Below, piece after piece: positions 26,902 through 35,682 of a stretch of 64,000 nt of DNA; the stretch's first letter is position 1, and every line of letters begins with the position of its first letter. Origin of the DNA: Massilia sp. BJB1822. GTDB lineage: Bacteria; Pseudomonadota; Gammaproteobacteria; Burkholderiales; Burkholderiaceae_D. The stretch lies in assembly GCF_013369485.1 (NCBI RefSeq), contig NZ_JABWEB010000001.1, positions 806,001-870,000 on the forward strand, in the 5' to 3' direction. The notes beneath the pieces were generated by a model that saw nothing but the letters and a program-made list of their open reading frames with translations, was not told the DNA's origin and did no database searches. The position numbers were made by a program, and so were the translations under genes.

Positions 26902-27996
26902 ATGCACCGTTTTGCACCTTTGTCCGGCGCGCTGGGTTGGCGGCTGCTGGCCGCCGTCGCCGGCCTGCTTGTAATCGGCCACGCCGCCGCCGCACCCGCC
27001 GCCGGCCTTTCGTTCAGTCATCACGACTGGGAAATCGCCTGCGACAATACGCGCACTTGCCGCGCCGCCGGCTATCACCCCGACGACCGCGAAGCGCACG
27101 CCATGTCCGTGCTGCTGACCCGCAAGGCCGGCGCGCAGCAAGCGGTGCGCGCCCAATTGCAGCTGGGCGATGCTGTCGAGGAGCCGGCAGTCGCCCAGCT
27201 GCGGCCGAATGCCAAGCTGCAGTTGCGCATCGACGGCAAGCCGCAAGGCACACTGGCGCTGGGCAAGGACGGCGTATCGGCCGAGATTCCGGCGCCGCAG
27301 GTGACGGCCTTGCTCAACGCGCTCAAGGGCAGTGGCCGCATCGTCTGGTCCAGCGGCGAATTCGAGTGGGAGCTGTCCGGCAAGGGCGCGGCGGCAGTGC
27401 TGCTGAAGATGGACGAATTCCAGGGCCGCCTCGGCACGCCGGGCGCGCTGATGCGCAAGGGCAGCGCGAGCGAAGCGCAGGTGCTGCCGGCGCTGGCCGT
27501 GCCAGTGCTCAACGTGCCGTTCACGGCGCAGCAGCAGGCCGCGACCGTGAATCTGAGCGCCGCGCAGCAAGCCATCCTGGTCGGCGAGCTGCTCAAGCCG
27601 GAGTGGAAGGAAGAATGCGATATGGAGGAGGAGCTGGGCAGCAGCAGCCGGCCGCTGCGCATCGTGCGCCTGTCGGAGAGCAAGCTGCTGGTCAGCGCCC
27701 AGTGCTGGATGGCGGCCTACAACTTTGGCGAAGGCTATTGGGTCATCAACACCAAGGCGCCGTTCAATCCCGTGCTGGCCACCACCTCGGGCAACGAGTA
27801 TATGGGTGGCATCATCTCCGCCTCGCACAAGGGCCGCGGCCTGGGCGACTGCTGGTCGCGCGAGGACTGGGCCTGGGACGGCCAGCAGTTCCACGCCACG
27901 GGCAAGCTCACGACCGGCATGTGCCGCATGGTGGCCCTGGGCGGCCCCTGGGAATTGCCGACGCTGGTGACGGACGTGCGGCACCGCGCGAAATAA
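26902..27996 (+). CDS. DUF1176 family secreted protein
   Basis: 364 residues from the ATG at 26902, inside the first 20 bases after the rpoC terminator. An in-frame extension into rpoC is rejected. A signal peptide covers residues about 1-31 (LLAAVAGLLVIGHAAAAPAA). The mature part starts with FSHHDWEIACDNTRTCRAAGY, seen as HHDWEIACDNTRTC, the family hallmark. Four or more Cys further on (EECDME, QCWMA, GDCWSRE, GMCRM) suggest disulfides. The family is widespread in proteobacteria and its function is unknown. Located directly downstream of rpoC, it must have its own promoter; none was recognised in the 18-base gap, so it may depend on readthrough or on a promoter inside rpoC. Confidence 0.8.
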   Translation: MHRFAPLSGALGWRLLAAVAGLLVIGHAAAAPAAGLSFSHHDWEIACDNTRTCRAAGYHPDDREAHAMSVLLTRKAGAQQAVRAQLQLGDAVEEPAVAQLRPNAKLQLRIDGKPQGTLALGKDGVSAEIPAPQVTALLNALKGSGRIVWSSGEFEWELSGKGAAAVLLKMDEFQGRLGTPGALMRKGSASEAQVLPALAVPVLNVPFTAQQQAATVNLSAAQQAILVGELLKPEWKEECDMEEELGSSSRPLRIVRLSESKLLVSAQCWMAAYNFGEGYWVINTKAPFNPVLATTSGNEYMGGIISASHKGRGLGDCWSREDWAWDGQQFHATGKLTTGMCRMVALGGPWELPTLVTDVRHRAK

Positions 27997-28004
27997 GGCG
28001 GCGA

Positions 28005-28604
28005 TCAATCGAAACGGCAGTCGTCGCTCAGGGTGTCGTCCTTGCGGCGATGCTTGCTGACCCGCCGCTCGGTGAGCCGCTCCGATTGCCGGTTCACGTA
28101 ATCGAGCAGCACCTTGGAAGCGGTCAGCGCCTCGCTCATGCTGCGCGCGGCGGCGCTGACCGCTTCCAATGGCGATACCGGGCGTGGCTGTTCGCGTTTC
28201 AGCAGATCGCGGCGCAGCAGCGAGGCGCGGTTCCAGTTCTTTTCTTCTGGCAGCCGTATCCACAGATCGCGCCAGGCATTGCGGCCATCGCCCGCGATCA
28301 TTTGCGTCATGCCGCGCGGTGAAACGGACTGGCCTTCAAAGAACAATTCGTCGCCTTCCACTTCGGCGTAAAACCATTGGCCCGCATACTGCATGCGCAA
28401 TCGGCTGCCGCTTGGCAGAAATAGGCGTTTCCATTGATAGCCACGGTCTGCATCGGCTTCGCTGGACTGCACCGCCATCCATTGCCGCAGCGCGCAGCTG
28501 AGCGCTTCATCCAGCGCTAATGTGGAACCACGCGCCTTCAGAAAATCGCATAGTTCAAGCAATGCAGTGGTGGGCACTACATTCTCACTCCCTCTGGCAT
28601 TCAT
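28005..28604 (-). CDS. RAMA-like domain protein of unknown function
   Basis: 199 residues from the ATG at 28604; the frame is open to 28724 but the extension runs through the inverted repeat. The central segment (about residues 60-125) contains RLRMQYAGQWFYAEVEGDEL in two halves, RLRMQYAGQW and FYAEVEGDELFFEG, then SVSPRGMTQMIAG and GRNAWRDLWIR. This pattern (G, Y-x-G, Y-A-x-V-x-G-D, S-P, A-G-x-G-R-N-A-W-R) resembles the RAMA domain associated with restriction enzymes and DNA methylases. No methylase or nuclease lies nearby. The C-terminal 60 residues are helical and basic (ERRVSKHRRKDD). It is convergent with the DUF1176 gene, eight bases apart. Confidence 0.5.
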   Translation of the reverse strand: MNARGSENVVPTTALLELCDFLKARGSTLALDEALSCALRQWMAVQSSEADADRGYQWKRLFLPSGSRLRMQYAGQWFYAEVEGDELFFEGQSVSPRGMTQMIAGDGRNAWRDLWIRLPEEKNWNRASLLRRDLLKREQPRPVSPLEAVSAAARSMSEALTASKVLLDYVNRQSERLTERRVSKHRRKDDTLSDDCRFD

Positions 28605-28743
28605 ACTCGTTTCTCCGTCTGGTTCTGTCGCATTTAGTCTCGTTTTGTCTGTTGGACCAAGGCCGCCGCGCGAAAGTTCAAATGCGACAAAAAGAGACAG
28701 AATGCGACAGCCAAACGAGTACAAATGCCCGAGGGAGTGCGAA
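28582..28743. repeat. Imperfect inverted duplication around 28650-28685
   Basis: The left arm (28582-28649) read on the minus strand and the right arm (28686-28743) read on the plus strand align over about 56 positions with roughly seven mismatches and one 10-base gap. Shared blocks are AATGCGACAG, AAACGAGTA, AATGCC and GAGGGAGTG. The left arm contains the first codons of the RAMA-like gene (Met-Asn-Ala-Arg-Gly-Ser). The right arm therefore encodes a degenerate copy of the same start (Thr-Asn-Ala-Arg-Gly-Ser) in the opposite direction. The arms could form a long hairpin. Confidence 0.8.
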
Positions 28744-28866
28744 GGCCATCCAGCCTATCGACAGTGCATATGGCTCAGTTTGATATTTGCGTGGCGGGAT
28801 CGGCTCAGAAAATGCGCTAAGCTGGCCGAGAACATCTGACCCGCAAGTAGGACAAGAGGGACTGCA

Positions 28867-29157
28867 ATGCGCAAAATTATTGTTGAGGTTCCAATCGGTG
28901 CGCTGGTGAAACTGGAGAGGATTACGCTTGTTGAGGCGGCCCTAAAATCAGGGAAGCGGAAGCAGCTGAAGCCATCCAAGGCATACAGGCTGAACAAGGC
29001 GCCTATATGGCGAACATTCGAATTGAAGAGTGGTGCATCGCCGCCCCTGCTTGAGCAGCGCAGTCTTGCTTTGAGCAAGGTATTTGGCATCTTCAAAGGG
29101 CGGCCAGATGCACCACAGGATGGCTTGGCCTTTCAGCAGGCAATGCGCGCCGAATGA
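28867..29157 (+). CDS. Hypothetical protein, 96 residues
   Basis: A small ORF with AGAGGGA eight bases before its ATG. The product begins MRKIIVEVPIGALVKLERIT, is basic and has no signal peptide or membrane helix. The C-terminal segment KGRPDAPQDGLAFQQAMRAE is vaguely like antitoxin tails, but no toxin gene adjoins it. Base composition is lower in GC than the flanks, shared with the inverted-repeat patch upstream. It is not recognised; it could be a decayed or horizontally acquired gene. Confidence 0.4.
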   Translation: MRKIIVEVPIGALVKLERITLVEAALKSGKRKQLKPSKAYRLNKAPIWRTFELKSGASPPLLEQRSLALSKVFGIFKGRPDAPQDGLAFQQAMRAE

Positions 29158-29175
29158 GCGCCTAAACGGGACTCG

Positions 29176-32094
29176 TCAGAGTCCCACTCGTACGCCGAGA
29201 TAAAAGCGCCGGCCGATGGCGTCATACATGCTGGTATTGGTTTCGGTGCCGATCACGTCGCCCGTCAGGCCGCTGATGATGGGCGGGGGCTTGACGTTGA
29301 AGGCGTTGTCGATGCCGGCATAGAGGGCCAGCGATTTTTTCAGCGCGTAGGTGAACTGGAAATCGTTGATGGTTTTTGAGCCGACCCGCACCGTGCCGGG
29401 CGGGATCGAGAATTGCGCCAGGAACTGGTCGTCCAGCGCGGACGCGCCGATATAGCTGGTGCTGGACGAGATGCCGAAGCGTCCCCACTGGTAGCCCAGC
29501 TGCAGCGCCGCCTTGTTGCGCGGATAGCCGATTTCGCCGGTCGCCGCATCGGGCTTGGCGCCCGCCAGCGGCACGTTATAGAACTCCTTCAGATGCGTAT
29601 AAGCGAGGCGGGCGCTGAGGCGGCCCGGCCCGAGCTGGTCGGCCCAGGCCACGGTCCAGTCCATGCCCTTGGTGCCGGTGCCGCCGCTATTGGTGGACGC
29701 GCTGTCAATAAAGGTGACGGCGCCCGCATTGAAGGAGCCGGCGTTGGCCGGACGGCGTGTGATGAATTTGCAGAAGTCGGCATTGCCGCCGCCGTAGCAC
29801 TGCTGCAGCGCGTACTGGCGCGGCGTGGAGACGATGGCGTCGGCGATCTTGATGCGGAAGTAGTCGGCCGTCAGCGTCAGCTTGCTCAGCGCGGCAATCG
29901 AGACTGGCGTCAGTACCAGGCCGATGGTGGTGGAGCGGCCCTTCTCGGCCTTCAGTTCTGGGTTGCCGCGATTGAAGCCGCTCAGGCTCTGGATATCGGC
30001 CTGGCTGACGGTGAACTTGCCATTGGCCGCGATATTCGCCGCCACGGCTGGGATGGCGCGGCAGGCCGCATCGTAGGTGCCGTTGGAGGCGGCCGTCACG
30101 CCGACGCAGGGATCGACAATCCCGGTCGGGAAGACCTGGGTGGCGGTGGCGAACAGCTCGTTGATATTCGGCGCGCGCGTCGACAGGGCGCGCGTGGCGC
30201 GCAGCTTCACATCGCTCACCGGCCGCCATTCCAGACCCGCATTCCAGCTATTGGCGCGGCCCACGGTGGAATAGTCGCCGCTGCGGAAGGCGCCGAGGAA
30301 GTTCAGGCTGCGCGCGAAAGCCTGGTCTTTCAGCAGCGGCACGCGCGCTTCGGCAAAGGCTTCGCGCACGGTAAAGCGGCCGGCCGTCACCGGCACCGCG
30401 CCGCCGGAATTCAAGCCGGCCTGGGTCAAGGCATCGGGCACGCTGGACGAGGCTTCCGAGCGCCATTCGAAACCGGCCGCCACGCCGATCCGTCCCGCAG
30501 GCAGCTGGAACAGCTCGCCGTTGATGCTGGCCCCAACGAGTTTTTGCGTGATGGCCGTATCCAGCGCGGCCGGCGCGCTCACGTACTGCAAGGCGCCGGG
30601 CGCAATGGTGTTGTAGCCGAAGAGATTGAGCGGCACGCAGCCGTCGGCGCGCGCGGCGGCATCGGCGCAGATGGCGTTGCCGCCGGCGTCGGGAATCGCC
30701 TGCAGCGCGGCGCGGAACTTTGCCACATTCACCTGGCCGCTCGAGCGCTGCTTCTCCTTGCTCTTGCCATAGGCCAGATAGCTGTCGTAATTCCAGTCGC
30801 GCAGGCTGCCCTTGAAGCCGGCGGCGAGGCGGTAAGTGTCGCGGTCCACTTTCGCCACGCGCGTATCGGCTTCGGCGATGCGGCGGCTGAAGCTGTAGTC
30901 GCGCAGGCCGTCGCCATTGCTGTCGGCGCTGCGCTCGTACAGATACTGCGGCACCAGCGGATTGCGCACGGCCACGCCGTTGACCAGGGTTTCCGCCGCC
31001 ACCTGGCCGTTGCTGCTCCTGAAGATGTCGGCCGAGGACAGGGCCAGCGGTTCGATGATGGTGCGGACCTTGGTGCGCGAATAATTCGCTTCGAAGAAAG
31101 CGCTGTGCTGCGCGTTCAAGGCCAGATCGCCTTTGCTGGCGAACAGCAGGCGTTCGGTCGGCACGGCGATGGTGCGGTAGGCGGCGCGGTTAAAGCCGGT
31201 GGCCGCCAGCGTGGCCGTGCCGTTGGTGGACCAGGGGATCACATTGCCGTTGCGGTCGTACGAAAATTCGCCCGCCTTGCCGCTGGCGTCGCGGTTGAAG
31301 AAAAAGCGTCCCTGCGGCGCGGCTACCGAGTAGTTGCGCACGGGGACAAAGGCATCGGCCGCCTGGCCGCTGCTGAGCATTTTGGAGATCTGGTCGGAAG
31401 CCGAAAAATCGCGGTCGCGCGAAAACACGGCGCCCTGCTTGCTGTAGCCGAGATGGGCCATGAGCTGGCTGGCGCCGTCGGCGCTGGACAGGCCGTAGCT
31501 CAAGGCCAGCTTGCGTTTCAGGTCGTCGCCCGCGCTGGCGCGGCCGGCCGAGGCATCCAGCAGCCAGCCTTGCAGGCGCTGCTTGAGGATGATGTTGATC
31601 ACGCCGGCCACCGCATCCGAGCCGTAGGCCGCCGAAGCGCCGCCGGTCATCAGTTCGACGCGCTCGATAAAGTCGGTGGGCAGGGCGTTCAGGTCGACCG
31701 CGCTGGTGCCCGGCACGCCGGAAACGAAGCGCCGTCCATTCACCAGGACCAGGGTGCGCGCATCGCCCAGATTGCGCAGGTTGACGGTGCTGACGCCGCC
31801 GCTGGCGGGCAGGAAGTTGGAGTTGCTGCGGTTGAGCGTGGGCGAACCGAGCGTGGGATTTTTCTGCAGCAGTTCCTGCAGGTTTACCGCGCCGGAAGCG
31901 GCGATATCGGCGGCCGTCAAAATCTGCAAGGGCGAGGGCGATTCCGCGCCCGGCGCGGCTACGCGGCTGCCGGTGATCTGCACTTTCTGCAGCGGCGCCG
32001 CGCTCTCGTCGGCCCATGCCGCCGATACGCAGACGGCCATGCCGCACAAGGCGATATGGCCCGGCTTGCGCGGCCAAAACGCGACTCTCCTCAT
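29176..32094 (-). CDS. TonB-dependent outer-membrane receptor
   Basis: 972 residues with GGAGGA before the ATG. A signal peptide (GMAVCVSAAWADESA) is followed by a TonB-box-like LQKVQITGSRV. The plug domain (about 50-175) contains NLQELLQKNPTLG, NLRNLGDARTLVLVNGRR, VDLNALPTDFIERVE and GGASAAYGSDAVAGVINIILK, which place it in the large SusC-unrelated, oligopeptide/carbohydrate-type receptor group typical of Oxalobacteraceae, Caulobacter and Xanthomonas. The barrel runs to the end, finishing RRFYLGVRVGL. The last residue is Leu instead of the usual Phe. The substrate is unknown. A periplasmic binding protein gene lies directly upstream on the same strand (112 bases). Confidence 0.9.
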   Translation of the reverse strand: MRRVAFWPRKPGHIALCGMAVCVSAAWADESAAPLQKVQITGSRVAAPGAESPSPLQILTAADIAASGAVNLQELLQKNPTLGSPTLNRSNSNFLPASGGVSTVNLRNLGDARTLVLVNGRRFVSGVPGTSAVDLNALPTDFIERVELMTGGASAAYGSDAVAGVINIILKQRLQGWLLDASAGRASAGDDLKRKLALSYGLSSADGASQLMAHLGYSKQGAVFSRDRDFSASDQISKMLSSGQAADAFVPVRNYSVAAPQGRFFFNRDASGKAGEFSYDRNGNVIPWSTNGTATLAATGFNRAAYRTIAVPTERLLFASKGDLALNAQHSAFFEANYSRTKVRTIIEPLALSSADIFRSSNGQVAAETLVNGVAVRNPLVPQYLYERSADSNGDGLRDYSFSRRIAEADTRVAKVDRDTYRLAAGFKGSLRDWNYDSYLAYGKSKEKQRSSGQVNVAKFRAALQAIPDAGGNAICADAAARADGCVPLNLFGYNTIAPGALQYVSAPAALDTAITQKLVGASINGELFQLPAGRIGVAAGFEWRSEASSSVPDALTQAGLNSGGAVPVTAGRFTVREAFAEARVPLLKDQAFARSLNFLGAFRSGDYSTVGRANSWNAGLEWRPVSDVKLRATRALSTRAPNINELFATATQVFPTGIVDPCVGVTAASNGTYDAACRAIPAVAANIAANGKFTVSQADIQSLSGFNRGNPELKAEKGRSTTIGLVLTPVSIAALSKLTLTADYFRIKIADAIVSTPRQYALQQCYGGGNADFCKFITRRPANAGSFNAGAVTFIDSASTNSGGTGTKGMDWTVAWADQLGPGRLSARLAYTHLKEFYNVPLAGAKPDAATGEIGYPRNKAALQLGYQWGRFGISSSTSYIGASALDDQFLAQFSIPPGTVRVGSKTINDFQFTYALKKSLALYAGIDNAFNVKPPPIISGLTGDVIGTETNTSMYDAIGRRFYLGVRVGL

Positions 32095-32206
32095 TGCCCA
32101 TCCTCCGCGCCAACAGGCGTTTCTTTTTTATGAACAATGTACGCAAGGAGGGCAGGGCTTGTAAATAAGAAAGCGCGGCCGCTGGCCGAAACACAACAGC
32201 GCCGCC

Positions 32207-33001
32207 CTAGCGCCCGTATTTTTTCAGCAGGACGTTGAGGCGGGCGCGCCCATGGGCGCCGTACCAGTTCCACAGGGTTTCCGCCGCGTCGCGGTTATTT
32301 TCGTAATAGCCGCGGTTTAAGGCCAGCCAGGAATTGGTGATGAGCAGCGGCTTGCGCAGGCGGGTGAACTGCAGGCCGTAGCGCGCCGCCACTGGCGCAT
32401 CCATGTCCTCCGGCGTCGACAGCGAGATGGCAAAGCCGTCGATGCGGCCGCGCTTGAGCTTTTCGAAATTGAGGTCGGGATTGGAGGCGCCGGCATCGAC
32501 TTCGACGCCCACGCTTTGCAGGTACTTGATATGCGGCGCACCCTGCGACACGCCGATGATGCGCCCGCGCATGGTCAGCACAGGATCGGCATCGGCCGGC
32601 AGATGGTCGGCCGCGCGCACGAAAACCACGGTGTAGAGCGGCATGGCGCGCGCGGTATCGAGCTTGCCCTGTTTGTCGCGCGGATACACCACATTCGGCA
32701 GCTCGCCCACCACTTCCGGCGCGAACAGGGACATGGCATCGATCGCGCCTTCGTTCAGGCTTTTGTGCAGGCGTGCCGGCGGCATGCGCACCATCTGCAC
32801 CGGGCAGTGGGCGCTGGCCGCCGCATCGCGCGCCAGCTCGGCCAGCGCGCCGGGCGGCTCGGGCGCTTTCGGTCCCGTGCCCAGGTAGTAGGGCGGCACC
32901 GCCTTGTCGGTATAGCCGTAGCGCAGCGTGGGACAGGCGCCCGCCGCATGCCCGGCCAGCAGGACGCTTATCGACAGGGATAACAGCGGCAAGACGCGCA
33001 T
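32207..33001 (-). CDS. Periplasmic solute-binding-like protein (transporter substrate-binding domain)
   Basis: 264 residues from the ATG at 33001; the open frame continues to 33127 but without a signal peptide there. The N-terminus LPLLSLSISVLLAGHAAGAC is a signal peptide. The rest follows the bacterial extracellular solute-binding family 3 layout: LRYGYTDKAVPPYYLG, ELARDAAASAHCPVQMV, NEGAIDAMSLFAPE, RGRIIGVSQGAPHIKYLQSVGVEV (as RGRIIGVSQGAP) and KLKRGRIDGFAISL. No ABC permease genes are nearby, so it is an orphan binding protein. Such proteins in this family often serve sensing or polar amino-acid capture. It may be cotranscribed with the TonB receptor. Confidence 0.7.
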   Translation of the reverse strand: MRVLPLLSLSISVLLAGHAAGACPTLRYGYTDKAVPPYYLGTGPKAPEPPGALAELARDAAASAHCPVQMVRMPPARLHKSLNEGAIDAMSLFAPEVVGELPNVVYPRDKQGKLDTARAMPLYTVVFVRAADHLPADADPVLTMRGRIIGVSQGAPHIKYLQSVGVEVDAGASNPDLNFEKLKRGRIDGFAISLSTPEDMDAPVAARYGLQFTRLRKPLLITNSWLALNRGYYENNRDAAETLWNWYGAHGRARLNVLLKKYGR

Positions 33002-33174
33002 CGAGCTCGGGGTAGAGGTTGAAAACCAGACAAGCAGCCGGCCGGCCAGCGGCAAGCAAGAATGCTGCCAGTATAACGTAGGCGCGCGCCGGACTGCGCG
33101 CCGCCTGCCTGTCGTCTCCGGCGGCAAACTGGCTTAAGATCCGGGATCGATGCCAATCCTGTGGGAGAGTGTAA

Positions 33175-33729
33175 GTGAGATCAGTTTTACGGTTCCTGGC
33201 CGTCATGGCTGGCTGCGTCGCGGCCTGTGGCGCAAGCTGGGCGGGAGAGCTTGAGCATTGCGGCCTGGGGCCGGGCGGCCACTATCCGGTGGCGGTGCTG
33301 GCGCGGCCGGCCGGCGCTGGCGACCAGATTATTTATCTGCGCCATGGCGGAAGAACCTCAGCCCTGTTCGGCAATGCGGACAGCGAGGATTCGCGCGCCT
33401 CGCAGCTGAAGACCGGCTGCATCGGCCAGGGCGAGAAGCTGCTGGTCTTGGCGGGCGAGTTTTACAGCAGCGGCTACCCCAAGGGCATCCTTCTGCGCTA
33501 CCAGGGCGGCCGCGTGCAGCGCCTCGATTTTGCCGAGCGGGCTTACCCGCATATGGCCTACCTGAGCGCCGGCGGCATGCGCCTGTATATCGCCAGCGGC
33601 CGGCCGGACGCCGCGCAGAAATGGACGGTCTACCGCTACGACGCGGCTGCGGGCCAAAGCATGGATGAGGAATATGCCTGCTGCCTGCCCCGGCCGCGCA
33701 AAGGGGAGACGCGCTACCGGCTTGACTAA
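33175..33729 (+). CDS. Secreted hypothetical protein, 184 residues
   Basis: Starts at a GTG with GGGAG upstream. A clear signal peptide (FLAVMAGCVAACGASWAGE) is followed by a compact domain with about four Cys (EHCGLG, KTGCIGQG, YACCLPRP), likely disulfide-bonded in the periplasm. Sequence features such as DQIIYLRHGG and MRLYIASGRPDAAQKWTVYRYD (as RLYIASGRPD) suggest beta-propeller-like blades, but no family was recognised. It is divergent from the binding-protein gene and 83 bases before a TPR protein gene on the same strand. Confidence 0.6.
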   Translation: MRSVLRFLAVMAGCVAACGASWAGELEHCGLGPGGHYPVAVLARPAGAGDQIIYLRHGGRTSALFGNADSEDSRASQLKTGCIGQGEKLLVLAGEFYSSGYPKGILLRYQGGRVQRLDFAERAYPHMAYLSAGGMRLYIASGRPDAAQKWTVYRYDAAAGQSMDEEYACCLPRPRKGETRYRLD

Positions 33730-33812
33730 ACCCCTGGCGGCGTTAGAATCGACAATCGCCTACGCGAAAAACCATCTTCTCTGAGCTGCACTTTTCGATT
33801 GAAAGGGTACTC

Positions 33813-35606
33813 ATGAAACAGATCAAGACCTTGGCCCTCACGGCTGGCACTGGTGTTTTCGCCCTCGCCGTCATCGCCCCCACGCTGGCCGAAAAAAAGC
33901 CCAGTTTCGATCCGCTGTATCTGAATGGCGCCACTTGCGCGGCGCAAGCCAAGGGCCGCCCCGTCCTGCTGGACCGCCTGGTGCTGGCGCAGGCTGAAAC
34001 CGCGCCCTTCCGTCCCCTGCAGCAGGAGCGCAAGGCGGTGGCGGCCAAGCTGCCGCCGCTGTACACCGATCTCGGCTCCTTGACGATGCCGATCAGCAGC
34101 CGCCAGCCGAAGGCGCAGGCTTACTTCAACCAGGGCTTGCGCCTGACCTTCGGTTTCAACCACGCGGAAGCGGCGCGCGCCTTCCGCGCCGCCCAGCACT
34201 ACGATCCGAAATGCGCGATCTGCTATTGGGGCGAGGCGCTGGTGCTGGGGCCGAATATCAACGCGCCCATGTTCCCGGACGCGGTGGAGCCGGCCGTGGC
34301 GGCGGCCAAGAAGGCGGTGGCCCTGGCCGCCTCCGCCACGCCCGCCGAGCAGGCCCTGATCAAGGCCGTGGCGCAGCGCTACCAGTCGCCCGCGCCGGCC
34401 GACCGCGCGCCGCTGGACCGCGCCTATGCCGACGCCATGACGGAGGCGGCGCGCGCCTTCCCCAATAACGATACGATCCAGGTGCTGTTCGCCGAGTCGC
34501 TGATGGACCTGTCGCCCTGGGATTACTGGGAAGCGGCCGGCAGCCGGCCCAAGAACCGCACCGCCGAAATGGTCGATGCGCTCGAGCGCGTGCTGGAACG
34601 CCATCCCCACCATCCGGGCGCAGACCATTACTACATCCACGCGATGGAAGCGTCGACCCATCCGGACAAGGCCTTGCCTTACGCCCGCCTGCTGGCGAAA
34701 CAGATTCCTGGCGCCGGCCACCTGATACACATGCCCTCGCATATCTACTACCGCGTCGGCCTGTACAAGGATGCGCTGCAGTCGAACCTGGACGCCATCG
34801 CCGTCGATGAAAAATACTTCGGCCGCTCCGATAGCGACCCGGTCTACAAGGGCGCCTACTATCCGCACAATATCCACTTCGTGATGGTGTCGGCCCTGAT
34901 GGGCGGCGACGGCAAGACGGCACTGGACGCCGCCGCCAAGCTGGATAAGGCCGTGCCAGCCGAGGCGATGAAAGCCTTCGCCTCGCTGCAGCCGGTGAAA
35001 TCGGCGCCCTACTTCTCGCATGTGCAGTTCAGCAGTCCTGAGGTGCTGATCGCGCTGCCCGATCCGGGGCCGGAGCATGTGCTGGTGAACGCCATGTGGC
35101 ATTACGCGCGCGCCGTCGGCTATGCGCGCAAGGGTGCGCTGGCCGAGGCGCAGAAGGAAGTCGATACCCTCCTCGACATCGAACGCACGGCCGACTTCAA
35201 GCCCATCACGGCCTGGGGCGTGCCGGCGCCGGACATCGTGCACACCGCGCGCGCCGTCGCCACCGGCCGCCTGGCCGATGCACGCGGCGACCTCGATGGC
35301 GCGATCAAGGCTTATGAGGAAGCGGTGGCGGTGCAGGATGGGCTGCCCTATACCGAGCCGCCTTACTGGTACTACCCGGTGCGCCAGTCGCTGGGCGTGG
35401 TGCTGCTGCGCGCCGGCAAGCTGGAAGCGGCCGAGCAGGTGTTCCGCGCCTCCTTCCTGCGCACGCCGAGCAATGGCTGGGCGCTGCGCGGCCTGATCGA
35501 GGTCTACCGCCAGCGCGGCGACAAGGATGCGCTGGCCGCCGCCCAGAAGCGCTTCGACAGCACCTGGCTGGGCAAGAAGGGCGGGCCGGATCTGGCGCAC
35601 CTCTAA
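33813..35606 (+). CDS. Secreted TPR-repeat protein
   Basis: 597 residues. A signal peptide (TLALTAGTGVFALAVIAPTLA) leads into an alpha-helical protein with tetratricopeptide-like repeats: AYFNQGLRLTFGFNHAEAARAFRAA in parts (YFNQGLRLTFGFNHAEA), CAICYWGEALVLGPN, HMPSHIYYRVGLYKDAL, AMWHYARAVGYARKGALAEA and SLGVVLLRAGKLEAAEQVF. The block CWGEALVLGPNINAPM and HPHHPGADHYYIHAMEAS (HHPGADHYYIHAMEAS) are conserved in a large group of uncharacterised proteobacterial TPR proteins. No catalytic residues were identified. It ends before a bidirectional terminator shared with the M16 peptidase gene. Confidence 0.75.
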   Translation: MKQIKTLALTAGTGVFALAVIAPTLAEKKPSFDPLYLNGATCAAQAKGRPVLLDRLVLAQAETAPFRPLQQERKAVAAKLPPLYTDLGSLTMPISSRQPKAQAYFNQGLRLTFGFNHAEAARAFRAAQHYDPKCAICYWGEALVLGPNINAPMFPDAVEPAVAAAKKAVALAASATPAEQALIKAVAQRYQSPAPADRAPLDRAYADAMTEAARAFPNNDTIQVLFAESLMDLSPWDYWEAAGSRPKNRTAEMVDALERVLERHPHHPGADHYYIHAMEASTHPDKALPYARLLAKQIPGAGHLIHMPSHIYYRVGLYKDALQSNLDAIAVDEKYFGRSDSDPVYKGAYYPHNIHFVMVSALMGGDGKTALDAAAKLDKAVPAEAMKAFASLQPVKSAPYFSHVQFSSPEVLIALPDPGPEHVLVNAMWHYARAVGYARKGALAEAQKEVDTLLDIERTADFKPITAWGVPAPDIVHTARAVATGRLADARGDLDGAIKAYEEAVAVQDGLPYTEPPYWYYPVRQSLGVVLLRAGKLEAAEQVFRASFLRTPSNGWALRGLIEVYRQRGDKDALAAAQKRFDSTWLGKKGGPDLAHL

Positions 35607-35637
35607 GCCTGGGGCCGGGCCGTTGCGGCCAATAAAC

Positions 35638-35664
35638 AAGGGGCGCCCCGCGGGCGCCCCTTTT
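35638..35664. terminator. Bidirectional intrinsic terminator
   Basis: AAGGGGCGCCC (35638-35648) pairs with GGGCGCCCCTT (35652-35662) around CGC. TTTT follows on the plus strand, and an A-rich flank (AAACAA) gives a T-rich tail on the minus strand. It sits between the convergent TPR and M16 peptidase genes. Confidence 0.8.
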
Positions 35665-35682
35665 CTTGCCGGCGGTGGATGC

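Noticed and set aside
28520..28839. Two short plus-strand frames across the RAMA-like gene start
   Set aside because: They are produced by the inverted duplication and mirror the gene's own N-terminus; no ribosome site.
28867..29157. Antitoxin of a toxin-antitoxin pair
   Set aside because: No adjacent toxin-like ORF and only a vague tail resemblance; left as hypothetical.
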